A stretch of 64,000 nt of DNA, from NCBI GenBank assembly GCA_019116885.1, contig DXAU01000038.1:1-64000 (forward strand). Direction: 5' to 3'. The DNA is from Candidatus Mediterraneibacter pullistercoris (lineage in GTDB: Bacteria > Bacillota > Clostridia > Lachnospirales > Lachnospiraceae). The notes under the pieces are model-generated. The model ran no database searches, was not told the DNA's origin, and saw only the letters and a program-made list of their open reading frames with translations. Numbering within the stretch: the stretch's first letter is position 1; every line of letters starts with the position of its first letter. Both the position numbers and the translations under genes were made by a program. This document shows, piece by piece, positions 36,101-44,590 of the stretch.

Positions 36101-36917
36101 ATGCGGGCACAAGATCGGACAGCCCACAGTGTTCATCCCTGTATTTCCGGGGACGAACTGTGAGTATGACAGTGCGCGGGCATTTGAGCGTGCCGGAGCG
36201 AAAGTCGTGACAAGAGTCTTCCGAAATCTGGACGCCCAGGATATCAGAGCTTCCGTGGAAGAATTTGAAAAGACGATTGCCCAGGCTCAGATGATTATGT
36301 TCCCGGGTGGATTCAGCGCCGGAGATGAGCCGGACGGATCAGCCAAATTCTTTGCCACAGCATTCCAGAACGAAAAAATAAAAGAAGCTGTGGAAAAACT
36401 CTTAAATGAGCGTGACGGACTTGCACTTGGAATCTGTAACGGGTTCCAGGCTCTGATCAAGCTGGGTCTTGTTCCATATGGAAAAATCGTTGGCCAGACT
36501 GAGGATTCCCCCACGCTGACCTACAATACGATCGGGCGGCATATCTCAAAGATGGTCTGCACAAAAGTCATGTCAAACAAATCTCCGTGGCTTTCGGGCG
36601 CAGAACTGGGCGGGGTATATACCAATCCGGCATCACATGGAGAAGGGCGCTTTGTTGCAGGCCGGGAGTGGATACAGCGTCTGTTTGACAACGGCCAGGT
36701 GGCGACACAGTACTGTGATCCTGACGGAAAAATCAGTATGGATGAAGAGTGGAATGTCAACGGTTCATACTGCGCAATTGAGGGAATCACCAGCCCGGAT
36801 GGCCGTGTACTCGGCAAGATGGCACACTCGGAGCGGCGGGGCGAGTCTGTGGCAGTGAACATTTACGGAGAGCAGAATATGAGAGTGTTTGAGTCCGGGG
36901 TAAAATATTTCCGATAA
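33162..36917 (+). CDS. purL: Phosphoribosylformylglycinamidine synthase, long single-chain form
   Basis: PurL makes FGAM from FGAR, glutamine and ATP in purine synthesis. The 1251-residue chain carries both synthase halves (FKNETHNHPTEIEPFGGAAT, GRTGRDGCGGATGSS, FGAGGVSVAIGELADG, PSIGGKDSMSGTF) and a C-terminal class I glutamine amidotransferase (VFPGTNCEYDSARAFERAGA, MFPGGFSAGDEPDGS, nucleophile Cys in ALGICNGFQALIKLG ~residue 1090). No separate purQ or purS is needed. ATG 33162 follows AAAGGAGA by 6 nt. It stands alone, away from other pur genes except distant purA (49441). Confidence 0.97.
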   Translation: MSSVKRVFVEKRPDYAVAAKELRHEIRRYLGIMNVTGVRVLIRYDVENISDDTFEKACSGVFAEPPVDILYHETYPCGAADRCFSVEYLPGQFDQRADSAEQCVRFIREDETPVIRTATTYVIEGDISDEEFETVMNYCINPVDSREASEDKPDTLVTTFEEPADIAVFDGFKDMSQKELGDLYDSLGLAMTFKDFLHIQAYYADEEHRDPTVTEIRVLDTYWSDHCRHTTFSTELKEIRFDEGDYRKPIEETYREYLKDHSEIFAGREDKFVCLMDLALMAMRRLKREGKLPDQEESDEINACSIVVPVKVDGVEEEWLINFKNETHNHPTEIEPFGGAATCLGGAIRDPLSGRTYVYQAMRVTGAADPTVSVKDTMKGKLPQKKLVREAASGYSSYGNQIGLATGLVKEIYHPDYVAKRMEIGAVLGAAPRRAVIRENSDPGDIIILLGGRTGRDGCGGATGSSKVHTEESIETCGAEVQKGNPPTERKIQRLFRREEVSRLIKKCNDFGAGGVSVAIGELADGLRVELDKVPKKYAGLDGTEIAISESQERMAVVVDPKDAEKFMAYAKEENLEATKVAVVTEEPRLVLIWRGKEIVNISRAFLDTNGAHQETSVEVEMPRREDSLFIRKEVSDVRAAWLDTLSDLNVCSQKGLVEMFDGSIGAGSVFMPHGGKYQMTETQAMVAKVPVQTGDTDSVSMMSYGFDPYLSSWSPYHGAVYAVVESIAKIVAAGGDYRKIRFTFQEYFRRMTEDPKRWSQPFAALLGAYAAQIGFGLPSIGGKDSMSGTFQDIDVPPTLVSFAVDMSVESDIITPELKKAGNRLVWLRIDRDEYDLPVYGQVMDQYGKLTEDIRAGRVVSAYALDRHGVIAAVSRMAFGNRMGVKLEHNMDSRDLFAPAFGDIIAEVEDGQTGNLQITYTVLGEVTDRAAFEYGNIKIDIDEAADAWTKTLERVFVTKSGESSEEPVEDKLYDADSVHICGHKIGQPTVFIPVFPGTNCEYDSARAFERAGAKVVTRVFRNLDAQDIRASVEEFEKTIAQAQMIMFPGGFSAGDEPDGSAKFFATAFQNEKIKEAVEKLLNERDGLALGICNGFQALIKLGLVPYGKIVGQTEDSPTLTYNTIGRHISKMVCTKVMSNKSPWLSGAELGGVYTNPASHGEGRFVAGREWIQRLFDNGQVATQYCDPDGKISMDEEWNVNGSYCAIEGITSPDGRVLGKMAHSERRGESVAVNIYGEQNMRVFESGVKYFR

Positions 36918-36944
36918 AGATCAGACAGTTTTTTTAAAAAAGTG

Positions 36945-36974
36945 TTGACATTTGACGGGCGATGATAGTATAAT
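36945..36974 (+). promoter_or_regulatory. Promoter of the tRNA-Val/tRNA-Met operon
   Basis: TTGACA (36945-36950), 18-bp spacer, TATAAT (36969-36974). The leader then forms GCGGGTT/AACCCGC (36981-36987 with 37003-37009), a stem that ends 8 bp before tRNA-Val. Confidence 0.85.
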
Positions 36975-37017
36975 AGAAAAGCGGGTTACGGAAAGGCTCC
37001 GAAACCCGCTAAAATAT

Positions 37018-37090
37018 GGGATCTTAGCTCAGCTGGGAGAGCATCTGCCTTACAAGCAGAGGGTCATAGGTTCGAGCCCTATAGGTCCCA
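37018..37090 (+). tRNA. tRNA-Val (anticodon TAC)
   Basis: Complete cloverleaf: acceptor GGGATCT with AGGTCCC, D-arm GCTC/GAGC, anticodon stem TCTGC/GCAGA with loop CTTACAA, T-arm ATAGG/CCTAT with TTCGAGC. The discriminator is A and CCA is not encoded. Confidence 0.97.
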
Positions 37091-37103
37091 TAATATTAAA
37101 TAT

Positions 37104-37177
37104 GGCGGAATAGCTCAGTTGGCTAGAGCACACGGTTCATACCCGTGGTGTCGCTGGTTCAAATCCAGTTTCCGCTA
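37104..37177 (+). tRNA. tRNA-Met (anticodon CAT), elongator type
   Basis: Acceptor GGCGGAA with TTCCGCT, D-arm GCTC/GAGC, anticodon stem CACGG/CCGTG with loop TTCATAC, T-arm GCTGG/CCAGT (last pair weak). The anticodon arm matches the Bacillus elongator tRNA-Met; it lacks the initiator's three G-C anticodon pairs. tRNA-Ile with modified CAT is a less likely alternative. Confidence 0.93.
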
Positions 37178-37315
37178 TCAGTGAGGGATTCGCAGGAGCG
37201 GATTCCTTCTTTATTTTACAGGATATTTCTATGATTCTGTGTTTGTTCCGGAGTGGTGGAATTATCTGTCAACTTATGTTAGAATAATGCAAGAATATCT
37301 GCGGAGGATAAGAAT

Positions 37316-37567
37316 ATGAACGGAAAAGGAATGTATGCACTGCGTATCGTGATTGGAGGATATCTGGTATATCTGGGTCTCAGCCTGCTTATACAGATGA
37401 TGAATGAAAAGCCGGAAAATATGGCGCTTATGTCTGCTATGGCTGTAATTTTCATCATTGTTGGAGCAGTATACGCTGTCCTCACTCTCAGGAAAGTGCT
37501 TCAGGTAAGAAAAGAGGAGAAAGAGGCTGAGGAAAAAGAAATAGAGAATGATCATGAGGAGAAATAG
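37316..37567 (+). CDS. Small two-helix membrane protein, unknown function
   Basis: An 83-residue protein I do not recognise. It has two hydrophobic segments (~8-27, [20 protein letters not shown], and ~38-58) and a highly charged Glu/Lys tail (~62-83) that is probably cytoplasmic. The ribosome site is GGAGG, 7 nt before ATG 37316. It ends 2 bp before ispF, so it is probably co-transcribed with it; no functional link is evident. Confidence 0.8.
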   Translation: MNGKGMYALRIVIGGYLVYLGLSLLIQMMNEKPENMALMSAMAVIFIIVGAVYAVLTLRKVLQVRKEEKEAEEKEIENDHEEK

Positions 37568-37569
37568 AT

Positions 37570-38121
37570 ATGCGTATAGGTATAGGATATGACGTCCACC
37601 GGCTTGTGCCGGGGAGAAAGCTCATTATGGGCGGAGTGGAGATAGACTATGAAAAAGGCCTGCTCGGACATTCTGATGCAGACGTGCTCCTTCACGCTAT
37701 AATGGATGCTCTGCTCGGAGCGGCAGCTCTCGGAGATATCGGAAAACATTTTCCGGACACTGATCCCCGGTATGAGGGGAGCTCGAGTCTGCGCCTTCTC
37801 GAGCAGGTGGGAGAGATTTTAGAGGAAAACGGTTATATCATTGAAAACATTGATGCTACGATCATCGCGCAGCAGCCGAAGATGCGCCCTTACATCGATG
37901 AAATGAGGGAGAATATTGCCTCTTTTCTTAAGATTGAGACAGATCAGGTCAATGTGAAAGCAACTACCGAGGAAGGGCTTGGATTCACAGGAAAAGGAGA
38001 CGGGATATCCGCTCAGGCCGTCTGTGCCATTGAGAAATATACGAATTACAAGAGTGTTGATGTGACTGGGGGTTCCGGGTGCGGAGGCTGCTGTCCGCAC
38101 CGGCAGGAGGATGAGAGATGA
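37570..38121 (+). CDS. ispF: 2-C-methyl-D-erythritol 2,4-cyclodiphosphate synthase with Cys-rich tail
   Basis: IspF cyclises CDP-ME-2-phosphate to MEcPP, the substrate of IspG. The 183-residue protein has the metal-binding D8/H10 (GYDVHRL), [35 protein letters not shown], and [17 protein letters not shown]. It is ~23 residues longer than the usual ~157-160: the tail after AVCAIEKY ends [15 protein letters not shown]. That Gly/Cys-rich tail could bind metal or be neutral. The stop overlaps the next gene (ATGA). Confidence 0.95.
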   Translation: MRIGIGYDVHRLVPGRKLIMGGVEIDYEKGLLGHSDADVLLHAIMDALLGAAALGDIGKHFPDTDPRYEGSSSLRLLEQVGEILEENGYIIENIDATIIAQQPKMRPYIDEMRENIASFLKIETDQVNVKATTEEGLGFTGKGDGISAQAVCAIEKYTNYKSVDVTGGSGCGGCCPHRQEDER

Positions 38122-39299
38122 TACTGCGGAAGCTGGATAAAGAGGAGCATCAAAAGACGAGAGCGCTCTGGGAGGAGATATTTCAGGAAGATACAGAGGA
38201 ATTCCTTAACTATTATTACTATATAAAGACAAGAGAAAATGATATATATGTTGTGGAAGAAGACGGCGGCATCTGTTCTATGCTCCACTTAAATCCTTAC
38301 AGAGTGATGATCGAGGGAGAGGAAGCCCCGTCCGCATATATTATCGCAGTGTCTACGCGGAAGCCGTACCGCAGCCGAGGCTATATGGGAGCTCTGCTCA
38401 GCACATCCTTGAATGATATGTATGGACAGAAAGTGCCTTTTACGTTCCTCATGCCTGCTGCAGAAGCTATTTATACACCGTATGATTTCCGGTTTATTTA
38501 TGCTCAGGATATCGGAGTGACAGGACGTCCGGAAGCGGCAGAAGGAAAATGTGTGTGTGCAGATGCTTCTCTGTGGCAGGCTGGAGAGATCGCTGACTTT
38601 TTCAACGAGCATTATGGCCGTGCGTGGCAGGTCCGTACCGTCCGGGATCATGAATATTATCAGACGATGATTATGGAACAGCAGAGTGAGCGGGGCGGAG
38701 TGCGTCTTATGAAAGAGGACGGCAGGCTGTGCGGTGTCTATGCCTATGCAGCAGAAGAGACGCTTGAGATACGTGAACCGCTCTTTCTGCCGGGATATGA
38801 AGAGGAGTTCCTGCGCTCGGTCGGAGAGCTGGCGGCTTCAGTCCGCACAGACGGCAGACTGCCGGGAGAACAGAGAGAAAGCGGCAGTGCAGAAGAAATA
38901 AAGATCTATGCCTGTCCGGATGTCATTCCATGCATATCACATGAGAAGAAACCTCTCATAATGGCAAGGATCGTATGTCTTCCGGAATTGCTCAAGATGA
39001 TGACGGTTTCCGAAGAGGAGGAAGTTGATTGTTCCTTTGCGGTGATTGATCCTCTGATAAGGCAGAACAGCAGGGTGTGGCGGATAACCAGCAGGAAAGG
39101 CGAGACCCGGCTGCATGTGCAGGAAACCGAGGACTCAGAGGGTGTCCTTCCTGTTGCCGAACTTACGGAGATATTGTTCGGACGCCTGACGCCGCGGGAT
39201 ATCAAAGACCGCGAAAATGTAATGATGACAGAGCGCCTGGAAGAGGAACTTGCGAAGATCACGAAACTGACGAGAGTATTTCTTAATGAAATTGTATGA
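38118..39299 (+). CDS. Eis-like GNAT family N-acetyltransferase
   Basis: A 393-residue protein of the Eis-like group: an N-terminal GNAT domain ([20 protein letters not shown], acetyl-CoA loop [16 protein letters not shown]), a second GNAT-like half ([15 protein letters not shown]), and a C-terminal sterol-carrier-like region ([27 protein letters not shown]). Eis enzymes acetylate amines, including aminoglycosides in mycobacteria; the substrate here is unknown. It starts at ATG 38118 overlapping the ispF stop. Confidence 0.85.
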   Translation: MILRKLDKEEHQKTRALWEEIFQEDTEEFLNYYYYIKTRENDIYVVEEDGGICSMLHLNPYRVMIEGEEAPSAYIIAVSTRKPYRSRGYMGALLSTSLNDMYGQKVPFTFLMPAAEAIYTPYDFRFIYAQDIGVTGRPEAAEGKCVCADASLWQAGEIADFFNEHYGRAWQVRTVRDHEYYQTMIMEQQSERGGVRLMKEDGRLCGVYAYAAEETLEIREPLFLPGYEEEFLRSVGELAASVRTDGRLPGEQRESGSAEEIKIYACPDVIPCISHEKKPLIMARIVCLPELLKMMTVSEEEEVDCSFAVIDPLIRQNSRVWRITSRKGETRLHVQETEDSEGVLPVAELTEILFGRLTPRDIKDRENVMMTERLEEELAKITKLTRVFLNEIV

Positions 39300-39320
39300 G
39301 AGCGTATGAAGCTGCATGAG

Positions 39321-39362
39321 AAAACAACGGTATTTATGAAAGAAAACAACGGTATTTATGAA
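39321..39362. repeat. Tandem 20-bp direct repeat upstream of the cys T-box promoter
   Basis: AAAACAACGGTATTTATGAA occurs at 39321-39340 and again, identical, at 39343-39362 (22-bp period, two helical turns). It ends 8 bp before the -35 element of the cysES promoter, which fits a regulator-binding site. Confidence 0.85.
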
Positions 39363-39370
39363 GCTCCAGG

Positions 39371-39399
39371 TTGACAAAAAAGAAAAATTTTCATAATAT
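39371..39399 (+). promoter_or_regulatory. Promoter of the cysE-cysS operon
   Basis: TTGACA (39371-39376), 17-bp spacer, TAATAT (39394-39399). Confidence 0.75.
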
Positions 39400-39404
39400 A
39401 GGGT

Positions 39405-39660
39405 ATATGTCAGAAAAAGAAAGGCTGAGAACGGATAGAGTAGCATGTTCAGAAACTCACAGAGAGAGGATGCCGCCGGCTGAGAGCATCCTTGCGCGGA
39501 GAATGTGTGAAGTGCATCCGGGAGCTGATCCTGTGAAATAGGAGTAGCGGGATACGTGCTGCATACGTTACATGCATCCTGAGTGAAAGGAATGATCCTT
39601 TTAATAGAGTGGAACCGCGGATATGACTTCGTCTCTTGTTTGAGGCGGAGTCATTTTGCT
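39405..39660 (+). promoter_or_regulatory. T-box leader (tRNA-Cys sensing) of cysE-cysS
   Basis: The conserved T-box sequence AGAGTGGAACCGCGG is at 39606-39620. It is followed by the terminator hairpin 39623-39654 (ATGACT...AGTCAT with inner CTC/GAG) and TTTTGCTT. Upstream lies a ~200-nt Stem I/II/III region with hairpins such as GGATGCCGCCGGCTGAGAGCATCC. A candidate Cys specifier codon TGC is at 39513-39515; that assignment is inference. Uncharged tRNA-Cys should stabilise the antiterminator and switch on cysteine and Cys-tRNA synthesis. Confidence 0.9.
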
Positions 39661-39710
39661 TTACACAGCACTTCGCGATACACTCCCGGTGTTCTAGTAA
39701 GGAGAGAAGA

Positions 39711-40397
39711 ATGGGCATAATATCTTATATCAGAGAAGAGGTACAGGTGATCCGGGAGAGGGACCCTGCAATAAAATCAAATATGGAAGTGCTTCTATAT
39801 CCCAGTTTCCGCGCGATATTGAGATACCGGCTGGCGCATAAACTGTATCTGAGAGGACACTATTTCTGGGCAAGATGGATTTCCCAGAGAGGTGCGCGCA
39901 AGACAGGGATAGAGATTCATCCGGGAGCAAGGATCGGAAAGGGCCTGTTCATCGACCACGGGAGCGGCGTCATTATCGGAGAAACGACGATTATAGGCAA
40001 CAATGTCACACTGTATCAGGGAGTGACGCTGGGCGGTACGGGAAAGGAACAGGGCAAAAGACATCCGACACTGGAAGATAATGTGATGGTGAGTGCAGGG
40101 GCAAAGATACTCGGCTCTTTTACGATCGGTGAGAACTCCAAGATCGGAGCAGGTTCTGTTGTGCTTGAGGAAGTTCCGCCCAACTGTACAGTCGTGGGAG
40201 TGCCGGGGCGAATCGTCCGTATGGACAACAAGAAAGTGCCGCGCCTTGATATGGACCAGATCCACCTTCCGGATCCGGTTCTCAATGATATCAGAAAGCT
40301 CCAGGAAGAAAATATCAGATTACACAATAAGCTCAGAAATCTTATAAAAGAGCTCAGATGCATAGAAAGGAAAGGAGAAGATGATGAAGATTTATAA
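39711..40397 (+). CDS. cysE: Serine O-acetyltransferase
   Basis: CysE makes O-acetylserine, the first committed step of cysteine synthesis. The 228-residue protein has the N-terminal helical part ([20 protein letters not shown]), then a left-handed beta-helix of hexapeptide repeats ([35 protein letters not shown]) with the catalytic Asp/His in FIDHGSG, and a C-terminal coiled-coil-like tail. ATG 39711 follows AAGGAGA. It lies directly after the T-box and overlaps cysS by 14 bp, so both respond to tRNA-Cys charging. Confidence 0.96.
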   Translation: MGIISYIREEVQVIRERDPAIKSNMEVLLYPSFRAILRYRLAHKLYLRGHYFWARWISQRGARKTGIEIHPGARIGKGLFIDHGSGVIIGETTIIGNNVTLYQGVTLGGTGKEQGKRHPTLEDNVMVSAGAKILGSFTIGENSKIGAGSVVLEEVPPNCTVVGVPGRIVRMDNKKVPRLDMDQIHLPDPVLNDIRKLQEENIRLHNKLRNLIKELRCIERKGEDDEDL

Positions 40398-41790
40398 CAC
40401 ACTGTCAAAGAGAAAGGAAGAGTTCGTCCCGCTTGAAGAGGGAAAGGTGAAGATGTATGTGTGCGGACCTACTGTATACAATTTTATCCACATTGGAAAC
40501 GCCCGTCCGATGATCGTGTTTGACACAGTGAGGAGATACTTTGAATACAAAGGATATGATGTGAATTTTGTGTCAAATTTCACAGATGTGGATGATAAGA
40601 TCATCAAGAAAGCGATCGAAGAAGGCGTAACATCAGACGAGATATCCAAGCGCTATATCGCAGAGTGCAAAAAGGACATGGAGGCTATGAACGTCATGCC
40701 TGCCACGAAAAATCCTCTGGCCACAGAAGAAATCTGCGGCATGGTCGATATGATCCGGACTCTGATCGACAAGGGATACGCCTACGAGAAAAACGGAACA
40801 GTATACTATCGTACAAGGAAATTTAAAGATTATGGCAAACTTTCACACAAAAACCTGGACGACCTGCAGTCCGGCGGCAGATCGCTTCTTGTAACAGGAG
40901 AGGATGAGAAGGAAGATCCGCTGGATTTTGTACTCTGGAAACCGAAGAAAGAGGGAGAGCCGGCATGGGAGTCTCCGTGGAGCGAGGGCCGTCCGGGCTG
41001 GCATATCGAGTGTTCAGAGATGTCAAAGAAATACCTTGGAGAACAGATCGATATACATGCAGGAGGCGAGGACCTGATCTTCCCCCACCATGAAAACGAG
41101 ATTGCCCAGAGTGAGGCTGCAAACGGCAAGGAATTTGCAAGATACTGGATGCATAACGGCTTTCTCAATATCGATAACCGCAAGATGTCCAAGTCGCTGG
41201 GAAATTTCTTTACTGTGAGGGAGATCAGTGAGAAATATGACCTGCAGGTGCTTCGTTTCTTCATGCTGAGCGCCCATTACAGAAGCCCGCTCAATTTCAG
41301 CGCTGATCTTATGGAAGCTGCAAAGAATGGTCTGGAACGGATTCTGACAGCGGCGGAGAACCTGCGGTTCCTCTCTAAAAATGCCGGAGACGGCGGCATG
41401 ACTGCAGAGGAACAGGAGATGCTCTGCGGCGCGCATAAATATATCCAGAGCTTTGAGAAAGCCATGGACGACGATTTCAACACAGCGGATGCCATAGCGG
41501 CCGTATTTGAACTTGTGAAATATGTGAATACAACGGCGGATGGCAGCAGGACACGGGAATATCTTGACGAACTGTATAAGCAGCTCCTGTGTCTGACAGA
41601 TGTGCTTGGGATCATAATCGACCGAAAAGAAGAGATGCTCGATGATGAGATCGAGGCGATGATCGAGAAGCGCCAGGCAGCCAGAAAAGAGAAAAATTTC
41701 GCTCTGGCAGATCAGATCAGAGACGAGCTGCTGGCAAAGGGAATTATCCTGGAAGACACGCGGGAAGGTGTAAAATGGAAGAAAGCATAA
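40384..41790 (+). CDS. cysS: Cysteinyl-tRNA synthetase
   Basis: This enzyme charges tRNA-Cys. The 468-residue class Ia synthetase has the HIGH-type motif [10 protein letters not shown] (~residue 34), zinc ligands in [10 protein letters not shown] and [30 protein letters not shown], and the KMSKS motif in [12 protein letters not shown] (~268). ATG 40384 gives better spacing to AAAGGAG than the adjacent ATG 40381. It overlaps cysE upstream and mrnC downstream (16 bp). Confidence 0.97.
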   Translation: MKIYNTLSKRKEEFVPLEEGKVKMYVCGPTVYNFIHIGNARPMIVFDTVRRYFEYKGYDVNFVSNFTDVDDKIIKKAIEEGVTSDEISKRYIAECKKDMEAMNVMPATKNPLATEEICGMVDMIRTLIDKGYAYEKNGTVYYRTRKFKDYGKLSHKNLDDLQSGGRSLLVTGEDEKEDPLDFVLWKPKKEGEPAWESPWSEGRPGWHIECSEMSKKYLGEQIDIHAGGEDLIFPHHENEIAQSEAANGKEFARYWMHNGFLNIDNRKMSKSLGNFFTVREISEKYDLQVLRFFMLSAHYRSPLNFSADLMEAAKNGLERILTAAENLRFLSKNAGDGGMTAEEQEMLCGAHKYIQSFEKAMDDDFNTADAIAAVFELVKYVNTTADGSRTREYLDELYKQLLCLTDVLGIIIDRKEEMLDDEIEAMIEKRQAARKEKNFALADQIRDELLAKGIILEDTREGVKWKKA

Positions 41791-42233
41791 AATACGGATT
41801 TGAGCGCTGCATTGAGAATATTCCGGGCATGATGCCGCCGGAACCAGAGAAAATGTCTCCGCTTGTGCAGGCATATATCGGAGATTGTGTGTTCGATCTC
41901 ATAATCCGGCTCAGGGCAGCCGGCAGGGGAAACAGGCAGGTCCACAAACTGCATGAAGAGACGAGCCATTATGTCCAGGCATCATCACAGTCTTATATGA
42001 TGCGGGCAATACAGGAACATCTCACAGAGAAAGAACATGCGGTGTACCGCCGCGGGCGGAATGTCCGCAGCGTGAGTCCGGCAAAGAACCAGTCTGTTAC
42101 GGATTACCGGCGTGCTACAGGCTTTGAGGCTCTGATCGGCTATCTCTATCTGAACAAAGAGTACGAAAGGCTGGCCGAACTAGTCACGATAGGGCTTGAG
42201 ATTATGGAAACCGGAAAAGAGAAAGAGGATTAA
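41775..42233 (+). CDS. mrnC: Mini-ribonuclease III
   Basis: MrnC matures the ends of 23S rRNA. The 152-residue protein is a lone RNase III catalytic domain with no dsRNA-binding domain: [15 protein letters not shown] carries the catalytic Asp, and [19 protein letters not shown] the second acidic motif. It overlaps cysS and abuts rlmB, which methylates 23S rRNA, the same order as in Bacillus subtilis. Confidence 0.95.
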   Translation: MEESIKYGFERCIENIPGMMPPEPEKMSPLVQAYIGDCVFDLIIRLRAAGRGNRQVHKLHEETSHYVQASSQSYMMRAIQEHLTEKEHAVYRRGRNVRSVSPAKNQSVTDYRRATGFEALIGYLYLNKEYERLAELVTIGLEIMETGKEKED

Positions 42234-43013
42234 ATGATGCAGAGATTAAACGGGGCTGACACAGAAGAAAATAATGGGCACACGCTGCTGATCGAGGGCC
42301 GCAATGCAGTTCTTGAGGCGCTTCGGTCCGGCAGGCCGATCGATAAACTTTTTGTGCTGGACGGATGCCAGGACGGACCGGTCCGCACCATTGTCCGGGA
42401 AGCAAAAAAGTGCGATACGATCCTGAATTTTGTAAGCCGGGAACGGCTGAACCAGCTGACGCAGACAGGAAAGCACCAGGGTGTGATAGCATATGCGGCC
42501 GCATATGACTATTCCGATATCGAGGATATGTTCCGGCTTGCAGAAGAAAGAGGAGAAGATCCATTTCTCATTCTGCTTGACGGAATTGAAGATCCGCATA
42601 ACCTGGGCGCCGTCATCCGTACAGCCAACATAGCCGGCGCGCACGGGGTAATCATTCCGAAGAGGCGGGCTTCCGGTCTTACAGCAACGGTGGCAAAGAC
42701 ATCGGCGGGGGCTTTGAACTATACGCCCGTGGCAAAAGTGACCAATCTTGTCAAGACGATAGAAGAGCTCAAAAAAAGGGGAATGTGGTTCGTGTGTGCG
42801 GATATGGACGGAGAGATGATGTATGACCTTGATCTGACAGGACCGATCGGCCTGGTGATCGGCAGTGAGGGAGAGGGTGTGAGCAGGCTGGTAAAAGAAA
42901 AATGCGATTTTACTGCAGGAATCCCGATGAAAGGGGAAATCACATCCTTAAATGCATCGGTTGCCGGAGGGATTCTCGCCTATGAGATCGTAAGACAGAG
43001 ACTCGGAAAATAG
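42234..43013 (+). CDS. rlmB: 23S rRNA (guanosine-2'-O)-methyltransferase RlmB family
   Basis: A 259-residue SpoU-type methyltransferase that 2'-O-methylates a guanosine of 23S rRNA (G2251 in E. coli numbering). The N-terminal substrate-binding domain (LIEGRNAVLEALRSGRPIDK) is followed by the trefoil-knot domain with LDGIEDPHNLGAVIRTANIA, IGLVIGSEGEGVSRLV and IPMKGEITSLNASVAGGILA. ATG 42234 or 42237 are both possible; GAGGA lies just upstream. Confidence 0.94.
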   Translation: MMQRLNGADTEENNGHTLLIEGRNAVLEALRSGRPIDKLFVLDGCQDGPVRTIVREAKKCDTILNFVSRERLNQLTQTGKHQGVIAYAAAYDYSDIEDMFRLAEERGEDPFLILLDGIEDPHNLGAVIRTANIAGAHGVIIPKRRASGLTATVAKTSAGALNYTPVAKVTNLVKTIEELKKRGMWFVCADMDGEMMYDLDLTGPIGLVIGSEGEGVSRLVKEKCDFTAGIPMKGEITSLNASVAGGILAYEIVRQRLGK

Positions 43014-43047
43014 GACAGATATTCTGCCAAAGGCAGGTGGATAAAAT

Positions 43048-43668
43048 ATGAGTAAATATGACAGGATGGCGGACGAGCAGCTCATCGAAGAGATGCAGAG
43101 CGGCAACAGAGAGATCATGGACTACATCATGGACAAATATAAACCAATGGTGCGGAAAAAGGCCCGGGCGATGTTCCTGCTCGGCGGTGAGAACGAAGAT
43201 CTCATACAGGAGGGGATGATCGGACTCATCAAAGCAGTACGTGACTATGACAAAGAGCAGGGGGCGTCCTTTTCGAGCTTTGCCGAACTGTGCGTATCCC
43301 GCCAGATGTACAGTGCGATTGAGGCGTCAAAACGGAAGAAACATCTGCCGCTGAACTCCTATATTTCGCTGTATGAAGAGAGTGAAGTGCGGCACGACGG
43401 CAGGAAGATGCCGCTCATTGATACGATTGAACCGGAGCAGGAAACAGATCCTGAGGCCTTGTATTTTGGGAAAAAATATACCGAGGCATTCGTAGAGCAG
43501 CTAAAAGACAGCCTGAGCTCCCTGGAGAACCATGTGCTCTATCTGCATCTTATGGGGACAGATTACAGAAAGATAGCTGAGCTGCTTGGCAAAAGCCCGA
43601 AATCCATTGACAATGCGATACAGAGGATAAGGGGGAAGGCGGAAAAGATGCTCCGCCGGAACGGATAG
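43048..43668 (+). CDS. sigH: RNA polymerase sporulation sigma factor SigH
   Basis: SigH directs early-stationary and sporulation transcription. The 206-residue sigma factor has region 2 (DYIMDKYKPMVRKKARAMFL, EDLIQEGMIGLIKAVRDYD) and region 4 (LSSLENHVLYLHLMGTDYRK, ELLGKSPKSIDNAIQRIRGK). The position after mrnC-rlmB is conserved with Bacillus subtilis, where yacP lies between; yacP is missing here. The ribosome site is AGGTGGA. It marks the host as a likely spore former. Confidence 0.93.
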   Translation: MSKYDRMADEQLIEEMQSGNREIMDYIMDKYKPMVRKKARAMFLLGGENEDLIQEGMIGLIKAVRDYDKEQGASFSSFAELCVSRQMYSAIEASKRKKHLPLNSYISLYEESEVRHDGRKMPLIDTIEPEQETDPEALYFGKKYTEAFVEQLKDSLSSLENHVLYLHLMGTDYRKIAELLGKSPKSIDNAIQRIRGKAEKMLRRNG

Positions 43669-43712
43669 ACTTTACAGAGACGTAAAACAACACAGAACAG
43701 TTAAGGAGAAAG

Positions 43713-44576
43713 ATGATGAAAAAAGGTGTAAATTACGTGCTGGCCGCACTTGTCTTTATTATTACGATGCTCCTCATAAGCGGAAGCGGATTCCTGCTTT
43801 CTTTCGGGGCGGCTCTGTTTGGAGTCATGGCAGGCGGTCCGGATGGACCGGATATGGTCTATGAATATCTGATGGATAATATGAATCTGTATTCCTGCCT
43901 GATATATATGATACCAGGCATAGTATTTCTGCTGTGGTATTACTTTGCGTTTGTGGAACCTGTAGGAACCGGCAGGTTTGCGGCTGCGCAGACAAAAAGG
44001 CTGACTCCCTCCTGTTTTCTCTGGCTGGTGCCTCTGACATTTGCCGTCCAGCATGCCATTTCCCTGTTGATGGCAATGGTTGCAATGCTCATGCCATCGG
44101 CAATGGAGAACTATACGGAGATGGTGGAGACTTCCGGTTTGTCAGAGTACTCGCCTGTGTGGGTCATAGCGACTCTGATACTTCCGTCTCTGGTTGAAGA
44201 GACGATCTTCAGGGGACTGATTTTCCAGTACCTCAGAAAGGCCGGGGCATGTTTCGTAGTGGCGAATCTTATCCAGGCCGTCCTCTTTGGAGTCTTCCAC
44301 ATGAATCTTATTCAGGGGATATATACCGCTTTCTTCGGATTTCTGCTGGGATATCTTGCGTGGCGGTATGAGAGCCTTCTCGTGCCGATGGCGATGCATG
44401 CACTGTTTAATTTCTTTGGAACGGTAGTAATCAGCCTTGAAAGCAGATTCCTGCCGGAAATATTGCTTGGACTGATTATACTGGGGAGTGTGCCTGTGGC
44501 GGCAGTCATTCTTGTCATGATGCATTTTGGCATTGGCGAAGGGAAGAAGAACAGAAAAAGAATACATCAGGACTGA
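43713..44576 (+). CDS. CPBP family intramembrane glutamic endopeptidase
   Basis: A 287-residue membrane protein of the CPBP (Abi/CAAX) protease family, with about eight hydrophobic helices. The catalytic motifs are present: EETIFRG (~residue 155-161) and FGVFHMNLIQG (~190), plus a third region MAMHALFNFFG. The family cleaves prenylated or other membrane substrates and some members protect against bacteriocins; the target here is unknown. ATG 43713 (or 43716) follows AAGGAGAAAG. It is probably co-transcribed with dtd, 14 bp downstream. Confidence 0.9.
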   Translation: MMKKGVNYVLAALVFIITMLLISGSGFLLSFGAALFGVMAGGPDGPDMVYEYLMDNMNLYSCLIYMIPGIVFLLWYYFAFVEPVGTGRFAAAQTKRLTPSCFLWLVPLTFAVQHAISLLMAMVAMLMPSAMENYTEMVETSGLSEYSPVWVIATLILPSLVEETIFRGLIFQYLRKAGACFVVANLIQAVLFGVFHMNLIQGIYTAFFGFLLGYLAWRYESLLVPMAMHALFNFFGTVVISLESRFLPEILLGLIILGSVPVAAVILVMMHFGIGEGKKNRKRIHQD

Positions 44577-44590
44577 TGAGGTGAGAAGAT

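Noticed and set aside
37178-37230. Possible terminator after tRNA-Met
   Set aside because: The candidate stem (GAGGGATTCGC with GCGGATTCCTTC) has mismatches and a broken T-tract; not firm enough to list.
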